DNA from: Labilithrix sp.
GTDB lineage: Bacteria; Myxococcota_A; Polyangia; Polyangiales; Polyangiaceae
DNA length: 32,000 nucleotides
NCBI GenBank assembly: GCA_019637225.1
Contig: JAHBWC010000092.1
Span: 1 to 32,000, forward strand
Reading direction: 5' to 3'
In this document: positions 24,017 to 32,000 of the stretch, one piece after another
Layout of the letters: each line of letters opens with the position of its first letter
Position numbering within the stretch: position 1 is the stretch's first letter
Made by a program: the position numbers and the translations under genes
Notes under the pieces: generated by a model
The model's input: only the letters and a program-made list of their open reading frames with translations
Told to the model about the DNA's origin: nothing
Databases searched by the model: none

Positions 24017-25450
24017 GTGAAGATGCCGTCGAACGTCGCTGTCGTCCTCGCCGCCGTCGGTCTCGCCGCATGCTCGTCGTCGCCCGCGTCGCCGGCGTCA
24101 CCGCCGTCACCGGCGTCGAGCGCGGAGCCCGTCCCCGTCGAGATCGGCGTCGTCAGGTCGGCACAGCAGCGGCACATGAGCCCGGAGCTGTCGGAGACGG
24201 AGCGCGCGACGTTCGAGAGGAGCCAGGCCGACTTCGCCGTCGACGTCTACCACGCCGTCCGCAAGGAGCCCGGTCGCGCCGACGAGGACATCTTCCTCTC
24301 GCCGCACAGCATCTCGACCGCGCTCGCGATGACGTACGCCGGCGCGCGAGGCGAGACTGCCGCCGAGATGAAGAAGGCGCTCCACTTCGCGCTACCGGAC
24401 GATCGCCTCCACACGGCCTTCAACTACCTCGACCTCGCGCTCGCGAGCCGCGGCAAGAACGCCGAGGGCAAGGACGGCAAGCCCTTCCGCCTCGTCGTCA
24501 CCAACTCGATCTGGGGTCAGCGCGGCACCCGGTTCGAGGCGCCGTTCCTCGACACGCTCGCCATCAACTACGGCGCGGGGCTCAACATCGTGGACTTCAT
24601 CGCCGAGACTGAGAGATCGCGCATCACGATCAACGGCTGGGTCGAAGAGAAGACCGAAAGACGCATCAGAGACATCCTGCCCGAAGGCGTGGTCGACACG
24701 GACACGCGGCTCGTCCTGGTGAACGCGGTCTACTTCAACGCGGCGTGGGCGTCGAAATTCGAGCCGAGCGCGACGGCGCCAGGGCCGTTCACCAAGGCCG
24801 ACGGCACCGTCGTGCAAGTGCCGATGATGAACCGTCAGACGTCCCGGCGTTACGCGAAGGGCGTCGGGTACGAGGCCGTCGAGATGCCCTACGACAACGG
24901 CAAGCGGCCCCCACCCGCGAAGGCATCGCCCTATGACTCCGTGTTTCGATTCCCGACGGGCGGGTTCGAAGACGCCAGCGAGCAGGCCGACGACGACACC
25001 GAGCTGGCGATGGTCGTCGTCCTGCCCGCGGCCGGTGCGTTCGCGTCCTTCGAGGCGTCGCTCACCGGCGGCAAGATGCTCGAAATTCTCGCGGGCCTCG
25101 AGAAGAAGCTGGTGGACCTCTCCTTCCCGAAGCTCAAGCTCGACGTCGCCGTCGGCCTGAAGGCGCCGCTGGCGACGCTCGGCATCAACCAGGCCTTCAC
25201 CTCCGCCGCGGACTTCAGCGGGATGAGCACGACGGAGAGGCTCTCGGTCAGCAATGTCCTCCACAAGACGTTCCTCGAGGTGGACGAGAGCGGCACCGAG
25301 GCCGCCGCGGCGACGGCCGTGATCATCGGAAAAAGCTCGGCCGCGGCGGCGATCGAGATGAAGGTGGACCGCCCGTTCATCGCGGCGATCGTCGACCGTC
25401 GGACGAAGACGCTCCTCTTCCTCGGGCGTATTCTCGAACCGAAGCGCTGA
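24017..25450 (+). CDS. Lipoprotein serpin (serine/cysteine protease inhibitor family)
   Basis: About 477 residues. GTG 24017 lies five bases after GAGGTGA; ATG 24023 and GTG 24008 are alternatives. Lipoprotein signal (VAVVLAAVGLAAC) and a Ser/Pro linker, then a full serpin fold: FLSPHSISTALAMTYAGARG, TNSIWGQRG, LVNAVYFNAAW, LSFPKLKLD, and the C-terminal PFIAAIVDRRT then LLFLGRI. The reactive-loop hinge DESGTEAAAATAVIIG is inhibitory-type. Counting from its Gly puts P1 near the KSS triplet; P1 cannot be fixed because the loop is about two residues longer than in PAI-1. An insert of roughly 35 residues (KRPPPAKAS...EQADDDT) follows MPYDNG. Acts outside the inner membrane, perhaps against foreign or self proteases. 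Confidence 0.92.
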   Translation: MKMPSNVAVVLAAVGLAACSSSPASPASPPSPASSAEPVPVEIGVVRSAQQRHMSPELSETERATFERSQADFAVDVYHAVRKEPGRADEDIFLSPHSISTALAMTYAGARGETAAEMKKALHFALPDDRLHTAFNYLDLALASRGKNAEGKDGKPFRLVVTNSIWGQRGTRFEAPFLDTLAINYGAGLNIVDFIAETERSRITINGWVEEKTERRIRDILPEGVVDTDTRLVLVNAVYFNAAWASKFEPSATAPGPFTKADGTVVQVPMMNRQTSRRYAKGVGYEAVEMPYDNGKRPPPAKASPYDSVFRFPTGGFEDASEQADDDTELAMVVVLPAAGAFASFEASLTGGKMLEILAGLEKKLVDLSFPKLKLDVAVGLKAPLATLGINQAFTSAADFSGMSTTERLSVSNVLHKTFLEVDESGTEAAAATAVIIGKSSAAAAIEMKVDRPFIAAIVDRRTKTLLFLGRILEPKR

Positions 25451-25451
25451 A

Positions 25452-25477
25452 GATCGGAGTCGAGCGCGGATCCGATC
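25452..25477. terminator. Inverted repeat between convergent serpin and kinase genes
   Basis: GATCGGA (25452-25458) and TCCGATC (25471-25477) pair perfectly around a 12-base loop, in the 25-base gap between the two stops and into the kinase stop codon. A candidate two-way terminator without a U-tract. Confidence 0.4.
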
Positions 25478-27035
25478 AGAGGCACTCGCGCTTGGCGCGG
25501 CGCACTCCGTGCTCGTCGATCGTATAGGGCGGGTTGCAGTTGGGGGCCGCCGCCGCGCCCGTCGGAGACGCGGCGGCCGTGGGCGCTGCCGAGCGCGACG
25601 GGGGCGGCTCCTTCTTCACCGGCGGACGCACGCCGGGGCGGGCCGCGGCGACGGTCGACGCGACCGCGGCGGTCTCCGCGCTCTCCGCCGGCGCGGCGCT
25701 CACGGCCGCTGGCTCGCTCGTCTCGCTCGACGCGCTCGTCTCCGCGGGCGTCGCGTGCGCCTGGCTCGTGGCGCTCTCGGCCGGCTCGCTCGTCGCCGCG
25801 CTGCGCGGCGCGTCCGGCGTCGCCGCGTCCCCTCCGGTCGCCGCGAGCCGCCAGCCGACGAGCGGGAGGACCACGCCCGCGATCGCGCCGACCGCGAGCA
25901 ACTTGCGCGTGCGCGAGCGGCGGCGCTTCGCGGCGTCCGGGGAGGTCGCCGACGACGAGACCGCGGAGAACGTCGCGGTCATCGGGAGCATCGCGACCTC
26001 GACCGATGCGTCGCTGCCCCGCGATGACGCGGGCCCGAGGGCGGCGGTCGCGACGAGCGAATCCTCGCCGGCGGGCTCGTCGGACGCGGGCGGGATGGTC
26101 GACGCGAGCGCGGCAGTCGCCTGGCGACGCCCCTCGCCGAGGACGCGACGAATGCGCGAGACACCGTGCGCGAGATCGGGCGATGCGAACGGGGCGATCG
26201 CCGCTGCGAACTCGCCGACGTCGGCGTAGCGCGCGGTGCGCTCCTTCGCGAGGCAGCGCGCGATCACCTCGTCGATCGCTTCGTCGAGCTCGGGCCGGAG
26301 ATCGCGCGCGCGCGGCGTGGGCTTCTCGCGGATGAGGATCCCGAGGTGCACGATCGAGTCGCCCTCGAACGGGAGGCTGCCCGTGAGCAGCTCGTAGAGG
26401 ATGACGCCGAGGCTCCAGAGGTCCGAGCGCGCGTCGACGTCGCGCGACGCCATGAGCTGCTCGGGGGACATGTACACGGGCGAGCCGAGAAGCGTCGCCG
26501 TCCTCGTCACGGCGCCGCCGTCGGGCACCTTCGCCACACCGAAGTCGAGCAGCTTGACGAGGTCGTCGCCGCCCGGACCGCGCGCGAGGAAGATGTTCGC
26601 CGGCTTCAGGTCGCGATGAACGATGCCCGCCGCGTGCGCCTCCGCGAGCGCCTGGCAGGCGTCGAGGAGGATGTCGGCGACCTGCACGGGCTCGAGGCGC
26701 CCGAGCCGCTCGAGGCGCGCCGCGACGTCCTCGCCGTCGAGGTGCTCCATCACGATGTACGGCTCGCCCGTGCCGAGGCGCCCGACGTCGAAGATGCGCA
26801 CGACGTGCTCGCTCCGGATGCGCGCCGCGGCCCGCGCCTCGCGGAAGAAGCGATCGGCGTGGCCCGCGTGCTCCTTGTGCAGGAACTTGATGGCGACACG
26901 CTCGCCGAGCTCGAGGTGACGCCCCGCGAGCACCACGCCCATGCCGCCGCGCCCGAGCACGCCGGAGACCGCGTAGCGCCCCCCGATCACCTGCCCGATC
27001 GGAACAGGGAGGTCGCTGGACGACGGGGAAGACAT
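25476..27035 (-). CDS. Hanks-type serine/threonine kinase with transmembrane helix and CNPPY Cys tail
   Basis: 519 residues. ATG 27035 opens into GGRYAVSGVLGRGGMGVVLAG. Catalytic Lys50 (VAIKFLHKEH), HRDLKPANIF, DFGVAKV, GSPVYMSPEQL, SDLWSLGVILYELLTG. It carries HRDLKPAN, unlike the HRDVSPQN of the other two kinases, so it is a different subgroup. One helix near residues 375-395 (LLAVGAIAGVVLPLVGW) leads to a Ser/Thr/Ala/Glu-rich outer linker and the tail CNPPYTIDEHGVRRAKREC-Leu. It is divergent from the lipoprotein at 27465, with a matching motif in front of both genes. Confidence 0.92.
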   Translation of the reverse strand: MSSPSSSDLPVPIGQVIGGRYAVSGVLGRGGMGVVLAGRHLELGERVAIKFLHKEHAGHADRFFREARAAARIRSEHVVRIFDVGRLGTGEPYIVMEHLDGEDVAARLERLGRLEPVQVADILLDACQALAEAHAAGIVHRDLKPANIFLARGPGGDDLVKLLDFGVAKVPDGGAVTRTATLLGSPVYMSPEQLMASRDVDARSDLWSLGVILYELLTGSLPFEGDSIVHLGILIREKPTPRARDLRPELDEAIDEVIARCLAKERTARYADVGEFAAAIAPFASPDLAHGVSRIRRVLGEGRRQATAALASTIPPASDEPAGEDSLVATAALGPASSRGSDASVEVAMLPMTATFSAVSSSATSPDAAKRRRSRTRKLLAVGAIAGVVLPLVGWRLAATGGDAATPDAPRSAATSEPAESATSQAHATPAETSASSETSEPAAVSAAPAESAETAAVASTVAAARPGVRPPVKKEPPPSRSAAPTAAASPTGAAAAPNCNPPYTIDEHGVRRAKRECL

Positions 27036-27464
27036 GGATCGGGGAGCATACGGGTAAGGGGCGGATAACCGATCAACGAAAGTTGATGTTTGTCGCCTGC
27101 CGCGAGCGGCGCGCGAGCTCGCGAGGAGGCGGTCGCCTCCGTCGCGCGCCGATCGAGCAACGCGGGCTCGGAGCGCGTGCTCTACGGGCGCGTGTTGAGC
27201 CGCTCGGAGCGGCGCAACTTGAGCACGCCGGCGCAGCGGAGGCGGCCACTCGACTGGCCATGGGCCCATGCCTCGCGAGCGCGGATTGTTCAACTTTCGT
27301 TGGTCCTTCGCGGGCATTTCTGCTGTTAGTCTCAAACGCATCTCGCTGTTCGTTTGCCAATGAGACTCCCGTTTTCCGTGAATTCGAGAGTATCTGCGAC
27401 GCGGCACAGCGGTTGCTGCAGCATCGGGCAACACCATCCTCTCTCCCGGAAGGACCCCAACCTC
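27036..27464. promoter_or_regulatory. Divergent intergenic region with two matching promoter motifs
   Basis: A 429-base gap with no convincing gene. TCAACTTTCGTTG is present on the minus strand at 27086-27074 facing the kinase and on the plus strand at 27290-27302 facing the lipoprotein, the same orientation relative to each gene. Each is followed by a TTG(A/G)TC box and, after 18 bases, a TA-containing hexamer (CGTATG and TGTTAG). Each site also has the dyad CAAC-N4-GTTG. The middle part is GC-rich with no clear feature. Confidence 0.6.
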
Positions 27465-28187
27465 ATGCCCCACCTCCGTCGTCTCGTCGTCACGCTCGCG
27501 ACCCTTGGCTCCATCGCTCTCGTCGGCGGCTGCGCCGTCGACGACTCCGGTGACGCCGCCGCCAACGGTGACGTGAACGTCGAGGTGGACACGGATCTCG
27601 TCGCGGATCGCTCGCGGCCGGCCGCCTCGTGCGGAAAGAACCCCGCGGCGCAGCAGCGGACGGCGTCCGAGCTCGCCGCGTTCGTCCTCGGCGGGGACAA
27701 CATCACGCCCGAGATCGCGGCGTGCGCCAAGCAGGATTGCATCCTCAGCCTGCGAAGCCGGCTCGCCAGCGGCGAAGTGACGGTGCAGACCTCGCTGCCG
27801 CTCGAGATCCAGTGCGGGAGCAAGAAGCTCCTGGGCATTCACTACGAGCTCACGGTCCCCGACATCGATCTCACGACCTGCGCCATCACCGTCCAGCAGT
27901 ACTGCGACGTCGGACCGTTCTTCGCCCACCGCGCGAAGATGCTGACGATGGACCCCGAGCCGGCGACGACGAAGGAGACGCTCGGCAGCTCCACCGGCGC
28001 GACGGCGGCGGCCGTGTTCGTGAACAGCAACGAGGAGACCAGGGTGCTGAAGTGGCCGACGGCCTACACGACCGGCGGCGTGAATCCCCCCGCGGCGGGG
28101 ACGCCCTGCTCGCCGACCGTGCTCGGCCCGAACGTCACGACGACCAAGGTAATCCAGGCCACCAGTACGCTCCGACGCTGCATCTGA
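27465..28187 (+). CDS. Lipoprotein of unknown function
   Basis: 240 residues. ATG 27465 is preceded by GGAAGGA. Lipobox SIALVGGC, an acidic linker, then a domain with about eight Cys (PAASCGKN, IAACAKQDCILSLRS, LEIQCGSKK, TTCAITVQQYCDVG, GTPCSPT). No family recognised. It is divergent from the kinase at 25476-27035 and shares its upstream motif, so joint expression is likely. A hairpin follows the stop. Confidence 0.7.
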   Translation: MPHLRRLVVTLATLGSIALVGGCAVDDSGDAAANGDVNVEVDTDLVADRSRPAASCGKNPAAQQRTASELAAFVLGGDNITPEIAACAKQDCILSLRSRLASGEVTVQTSLPLEIQCGSKKLLGIHYELTVPDIDLTTCAITVQQYCDVGPFFAHRAKMLTMDPEPATTKETLGSSTGATAAAVFVNSNEETRVLKWPTAYTTGGVNPPAAGTPCSPTVLGPNVTTTKVIQATSTLRRCI

Positions 28188-28216
28188 GCGTGTCTCATCT
28201 CGCGACCGCTTCGCGT

Positions 28217-28244
28217 CCCGCACCCACGTTGTCGTGGATGCGGG
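28217..28244 (+). terminator. Hairpin after the 27465 lipoprotein gene
   Basis: CCCGCACCCACG pairs with CGTGGATGCGGG with one C-A mismatch, closed by the loop TTGT. Strong stem about 30 bases after the stop; no U-tract. Separates this gene from the PEGA-like operon. Confidence 0.5.
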
Positions 28245-28348
28245 CGCGGCCGGCCGGCTAGATTGAACGCTCACCCTGGGCGGCGCTCCGCCCGATCCCT
28301 CCCACGTGCTCGACGAGCGCAGCGTCGGCCGCGCAGACGTGTAGACCC

Positions 28349-29257
28349 TTGAGCAAGAACCTCGCGATCGCGCTCGTCGCCGCATCCTTACTCGTCATCC
28401 CTCGATCCGCGACGGGCCAACCCGCGGAGTCCGGGAGCGAGGGTCTCTCGGACGCCGAGGTCTGCAGCAGCGCCTACGAGCGGGCGCAGGTGTCGATGAA
28501 GCCGAGCCCGGGGCAGCCGGGCACGCTCCTCCAGGCGCGCGGCGAGCTCCTGACGTGCCTCCGCTCGGGCTGCAAGGACTGGATGGTCGCCGACTGCTCG
28601 CGGTGGCTCCCCGAGGTCGAAGCGCGGATCCCGACGGTCGTCTTCTCGGCGCGCAACACGGCGCGCCGAGACCTCATCGACGTCCGCGTGACGACGGCGG
28701 ACGGCAAGGAGCTCGCTTCGCGTCTCGACGGCCGGATGCTCGAGGCGGAGCCCGGCGAGCACACCTTCGTGTTCGTCACGCCCGAGGGCGCGCGGGTCGA
28801 GCGACACGTGCTGGTGCGCGAGGGAGAGAAATCCCAGAGCGTCACGGCGGTGTTCGAAGCGCCGGCCGAGGAGCTCGCGGCGCTCTCTCCGGCGACCGGC
28901 GCGACCGCCAACGCTGCGGATCGCGGGCCCAAGTCCTCGACGAGCACGCTGCAGTACATCGGCTACGGCGCGGCAGGCGCGGGCGTGATCGGCCTCGGGG
29001 TCGGCGCCGTGTTCGGGATCTCGGCGCTCATGAAGAAGGGCGACGCGAACTGCGACGCCAACGGCGAGTGCGACGATCCGCACCTCTCCGACGCGGTCTC
29101 GGCCGCGCGCACCTCGACGATCGGCTTCATCGCCGGAGGCGTGCTGCTCGCCGGGGGCGTCTCGCTCGTGCTCTTCGCTCCGCCGCGCGTGAAGGTCGTC
29201 GCGAGCGCGACGCCCCGCCTCGGCGGCGGGACCTTCGGGATCGGCGGGCACTGGTGA
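28349..29257 (+). CDS. PEGA-like membrane protein, paralogue of the 4458 protein
   Basis: 302 residues. TTG 28349 is the likely start (SKNLAIALVAASLLVIP, a signal peptide); its ribosome site is weak. The helical Cys domain is ARGELLTCLRSGCKDWMV then DCSRWLPEVEARIPTVV, matching the paralogue. The beta domain is LIDVRVTTADGKE...LDGRMLEAEPGEHTFVF...VREGEKSQSVTAVFEAP. The end has two helices (GYGAAGAGVIGLGVGAVFGI, GGVLLAGGVSLVLF) around a loop with two Cys (NCDANGEC). The stop overlaps the next start as GTGA, so it is co-translated with the binding protein. Probably an inner-membrane protein with its N-terminal part in the periplasm; role unknown. Confidence 0.75.
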   Translation: MSKNLAIALVAASLLVIPRSATGQPAESGSEGLSDAEVCSSAYERAQVSMKPSPGQPGTLLQARGELLTCLRSGCKDWMVADCSRWLPEVEARIPTVVFSARNTARRDLIDVRVTTADGKELASRLDGRMLEAEPGEHTFVFVTPEGARVERHVLVREGEKSQSVTAVFEAPAEELAALSPATGATANAADRGPKSSTSTLQYIGYGAAGAGVIGLGVGAVFGISALMKKGDANCDANGECDDPHLSDAVSAARTSTIGFIAGGVLLAGGVSLVLFAPPRVKVVASATPRLGGGTFGIGGHW

Positions 29258-30921
29258 GTACGCTCGCGCGCCACGCGCTCACGCTCGGCGTCCTCGGCCT
29301 CTTTGCGTGCGGTCCCTTGCTGGGGCTCGACGACCTGCGCGCCCGCACCGCCGGGGGCGACGCGGGCCCGGACGCCGGCGAGGACTCCGACGCTCCGCCG
29401 GGGTGCACGGCGAACGCGGAGTGCATCGCGAAAGCCGGAAACGCCCCAGCGCTCTGCGTCGCCGGGAGCTGCGTCGCCGTCGATCAGGAGCTCTGCTTGC
29501 CGCAGGTGCTTCCGTCGAACGACGTCCTCATGCGCGACAACGTCGTCGTGACGGCCTCGTTCATTCCCTTCGAGGTCGCGACCCCGCTTCGCAACCGCTT
29601 CGTGTACGCCTACGACCTGGCTCTCACCGAGCTCGCGGACGCCGGCGGCATCCCCGGCCAGACGCGTCGCGACGTCGCGATGATCCTCTGCGCGAGCGAG
29701 CCCGAGGTCGTCGAGCGGAGCGTCAAGCACGTCGTTCAGGATCTCGAGCTCCCGGCGATCATCGCGAACTTCAGCGCGGGGGACATGACCCGGTTCGCGA
29801 CGGAGCTCACGGTGCCGGCCGGCGTGCTCACGATCAATCCGAACGTGACGGCCGAGACGCTGAAGTTTCAGCCGGTCGAGCAGCTCGTCTGGAACCTCCT
29901 CGGCACGCCCGAGGACGTCGCCCTCGCCTACCGTCCGCTGCTCGGGCGCGTGGAGAGCAAGCTGCGCCCGAACGGCCTGGCCGACGGGCCGCTCAAGGTC
30001 GCCCTCCTCGACACCAACGCGTCGATCGAGAGCGCGATCTCGACGGTCGTTCGGCTCGGCCCGCAGGACCGCACCGTCGAAGGCTCGGGGAAGCGCCTGC
30101 TCGAGAAGGCGATCGCCTTCAACGGAAAGTCGGCCGCGGACAACGGCGGCTACTTCAAGCGCATCCCGCTCCCCTCCATCGAGCAGAACGGCTCGCCGAA
30201 CTACCCGGCGATCCGAGCGAGCCTGACCGAGTTCCAGCCCGACGTGGTCCTCGCGATCACCGCGGGCGAGATCGTCGACGTCGTGTTCGAGGTCGAGAAG
30301 GGGCTCTCGAACGCCGGCGCGCCGTTACCCCACTGGCTCCTCGCGCCTCGAAACGCACGCGCCGTGCTCGACAGCTACATCAACAAGGACGATTTCCAGG
30401 CCCGCGCCGAGAAGCGAAAGCGCTTCATGGGGGTCCAGTACGCCGGCGCCGTGGACGACACCCAGCGCCAGGCCTGGCTGGAGCGAATGCAGGCGCGCTT
30501 CCCGAACGTCCCGCAAGCGGAGTACGCGGCGGCCGAGAACTTCTACGACGCCGTGTACTGGATCGCTTACGGCCTCGCCGCGTCCGAGCCCGGCGCGCGC
30601 GCCACGGGCCGGAACATCGGCGACGGAGTCCGGAACTTGCTCTCCGGACCGTCGATTCATCCCGGCCCTCTCGACGCCATCGCCAACGCCTTCCGGCTCA
30701 TCACAGCCGGGGAGACCACGTACGAGGGCGCGCTCGGGCCGCCGGACATCGACAAGCGGTTCGGCACCTGGAACAGCGTCGGCGGCGTCTACTGCTACGG
30801 CATCGCGGATACGCAGCCGCCGTCGTTCGCGCCCGTCTACGACGTCCTCCGTTTCGATCGGCAGTCGGGCGGCTTGACCGAGGCGCCGGACATCGCGGGC
30901 AAGTGCTTTATCGGCTTCTGA
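29254..30921 (+). CDS. Periplasmic binding-protein-like lipoprotein (type 1, branched-chain amino acid class)
   Basis: 555 residues. GTG 29254 overlaps the PEGA-like stop. Lipobox LGVLGLFAC, an Asp/Gly linker and a short four-Cys module (GCTANAECIAK...LCVAGSCVAV). The rest resembles receptor-family ligand-binding domains: LRNRFVYAYDLALTELADAG, RRDVAMILCASEPEVVERSV, PAIIANFSAGDM, LKVALLDTNASIESA, QPDVVLAITAGEIVDVVFEV, AENFYDAVYWIAYGL. No permease or ATPase is nearby, so it may sense a ligand for its PEGA-like partner rather than feed a transporter. Ligand unknown. Confidence 0.82.
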   Translation: MSTLARHALTLGVLGLFACGPLLGLDDLRARTAGGDAGPDAGEDSDAPPGCTANAECIAKAGNAPALCVAGSCVAVDQELCLPQVLPSNDVLMRDNVVVTASFIPFEVATPLRNRFVYAYDLALTELADAGGIPGQTRRDVAMILCASEPEVVERSVKHVVQDLELPAIIANFSAGDMTRFATELTVPAGVLTINPNVTAETLKFQPVEQLVWNLLGTPEDVALAYRPLLGRVESKLRPNGLADGPLKVALLDTNASIESAISTVVRLGPQDRTVEGSGKRLLEKAIAFNGKSAADNGGYFKRIPLPSIEQNGSPNYPAIRASLTEFQPDVVLAITAGEIVDVVFEVEKGLSNAGAPLPHWLLAPRNARAVLDSYINKDDFQARAEKRKRFMGVQYAGAVDDTQRQAWLERMQARFPNVPQAEYAAAENFYDAVYWIAYGLAASEPGARATGRNIGDGVRNLLSGPSIHPGPLDAIANAFRLITAGETTYEGALGPPDIDKRFGTWNSVGGVYCYGIADTQPPSFAPVYDVLRFDRQSGGLTEAPDIAGKCFIGF

Positions 30922-30949
30922 CAACGCGCAAATAGGGAGAATGCGAACG

Positions 30950-31951
30950 ATGATGTGTCGACGACGACTCTTGTCGATGGCCGCGTGCGTGGCCAGCTTG
31001 GCGACCGCCGCGGCTGTGCTCGTGGCCTGCAGCGACTCGGACACCACCACGCCCGACGACGGGACGTCTCTCGACGCAGGGCCCGACACTTCTCCCGGTG
31101 ACACGGACGCCGGCGCGCCGGATGCTGCCGACGGAGCCGCCCCGGACGCCGCACAGGACGACGCCGGACCGACCTTCACGTCGGCGCTGGGCTCTACCGG
31201 CTACCTGCAGATCCGGGACACGTACATCGTCGCGCAGTTCCGCGAGGACGACACGGTCCTTCGCGCGTCGAACGCGCCCGAGTGCGTCGCGCACATCCGG
31301 TCGGCAACGAAGCCCCTCTCGGCCGCGGGCAGTTTGACCATCGGCGGCGCGATCGTCGGCGCCGACGGTGGACCCGAGCAGGCGATCGTCGTCGATCCCC
31401 TGGACCCCACCGATCCGCTGTACGTCTACCAGCCAGACCCCCCGCCCGACTTCGGAGGCGTCTTCCCGCCGACCGAGACGCTCGTCGTGCAGATCGAGGG
31501 ATCGGGCTCGCTCGCGTTCCCGCCCATGCCGGCGCAGCCGCTCCCGTCACCCGCCGCGGGAGCGATCGCCTTCACCAAGCCCGCGGTGGACCTCGACAAC
31601 CCCGAGATCGTCCTCACGACCAGCGACGCGTTCGAAGTCACCTGGACGCCTCCGGCGAATCCGCACGCGGACCACCGGATCATCCTCGCGCTCCAGGACG
31701 TCGATGCGGAGGAGGCGCCGCGGCTCGGCAGCCTACACTGCAGCTTCCCCATCGCCGCAGGTAAGGGCACGATCCCGGCGAACCTGCTCGCCGAGCTGAG
31801 GAGCCGCGTCGGTGGTCAGGGGACCGCCACCGGCCTCTTCCACATGATCGCCGGCGGATACAAGGAGTTCACCGGTGGCGGCGCCTCGTACGTGATCGAG
31901 GTCTCGCGCGACGACACCGGCTTCACCGTTCTCCCCGCCGAGCTTCGATAG
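30950..31951 (+). CDS. Lipoprotein of unknown function
   Basis: 333 residues from ATG 30950, which has AGGGAG ten bases upstream; ATG 30941 is too close to that site. Lipobox AAAVLVAC, then a Thr/Asp/Pro/Ala linker about 45 residues long, then a beta-rich domain (TLVVQIEGSGSLAF, FEVTWTPP, HRIILALQDVD, SYVIEVSRDD). The last part suggests one or two Ig-like folds. It follows the binding-protein gene by 28 bases, so it is probably in the same operon. No family recognised. The 49 bases after it hold nothing I can call. Confidence 0.72.
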   Translation: MMCRRRLLSMAACVASLATAAAVLVACSDSDTTTPDDGTSLDAGPDTSPGDTDAGAPDAADGAAPDAAQDDAGPTFTSALGSTGYLQIRDTYIVAQFREDDTVLRASNAPECVAHIRSATKPLSAAGSLTIGGAIVGADGGPEQAIVVDPLDPTDPLYVYQPDPPPDFGGVFPPTETLVVQIEGSGSLAFPPMPAQPLPSPAAGAIAFTKPAVDLDNPEIVLTTSDAFEVTWTPPANPHADHRIILALQDVDAEEAPRLGSLHCSFPIAAGKGTIPANLLAELRSRVGGQGTATGLFHMIAGGYKEFTGGGASYVIEVSRDDTGFTVLPAELR

Positions 31952-32000
31952 CGCCAGCGCACGCGGGCGCTTGCTCCGCAGCGCCTGCTGATGCGGGCGC

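Noticed and set aside
27088..27289. Small gene in the divergent intergenic region
   Set aside because: Open frames here have no ribosome site, no recognisable domain and Arg/Ala composition typical of GC-rich noise.
29254..30921. Solute-binding protein of a complete ABC transporter
   Set aside because: No permease or ATPase gene in the neighbourhood; partners are a PEGA-like protein and lipoproteins.
1..32000. tRNA or rRNA genes, insertion sequences, phage attachment sites
   Set aside because: None could be recognised by reading either strand; gene style and base composition look even across the window.

Overview
The window is very GC-rich, third codon positions are almost all G or C, and it carries many genes for secreted lipoproteins. 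It also has three Hanks-type serine/threonine kinases, a forkhead-associated (FHA) regulator, an ECF sigma operon and Asp/Gly/Ser-rich lipoprotein linkers. This mix points to a myxobacterium (Myxococcota), most likely in or near the Polyangiales. That placement is inferred from gene content and style; the window has no rRNA, tRNA, CRISPR array, insertion sequence or phage gene.

Layout. 1-1572 is the N-terminal part of a secreted L,D-transpeptidase (minus strand, runs off the left edge). 1657-2517 is an S-formylglutathione hydrolase. 2738-5315 is a transmembrane kinase coupled to a PEGA-like membrane protein, followed by an 18-bp tandem repeat that copies the stop codon four times. 5396-9076 (minus) holds a metzincin-type lipoprotein, an FHA/AAA+/HTH regulator lacking the sigma54-contact loop, and a Cys-rich lipoprotein coupled to it. 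9166-11455 holds a zinc alcohol dehydrogenase divergent from a Tat-exported DUF362 protein. 11527-14636 holds a MepA-LysM murein endopeptidase, RNase HI and a 16-residue-repeat surface protein. 14681-16405 is a second kinase with a minisatellite linker. 16620-17252 is a homologue of the archaeal tRNA pseudouridine-54 methyltransferase TrmY. 17434-18827 is a linalool dehydratase/isomerase-like protein coupled to a small membrane protein. 18915-21965 is a tightly overlapped four-gene ECF sigma operon. 22036-23539 (minus) is an SDR-TetR pair behind a palindromic operator. 23705-25450 holds a small zinc-ribbon-like protein and a lipoprotein serpin. 25476-31951 holds a third kinase divergent from a lipoprotein, then a second PEGA-like protein coupled to a periplasmic binding-protein lipoprotein, then another lipoprotein.

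How it fits together. The theme is envelope biology and signalling: peptidoglycan remodelling (L,D-transpeptidase, MepA), secreted protease and protease inhibitor (metzincin, serpin), and envelope-spanning sensors. Two PEGA-like paralogues share a Cys-rich N-terminal domain and a helix-Cys-loop-helix end; one is coupled to a kinase, the other to a solute-binding protein next to a kinase. All three kinase loci encode a C-terminal Cys-x16/17-Cys tail, although in the first kinase that tail now lies in another reading frame. The kinase/PEGA-like/binding-protein set and the ECF operon are the best candidates for poorly described systems; TrmY is the most surprising single enzyme.
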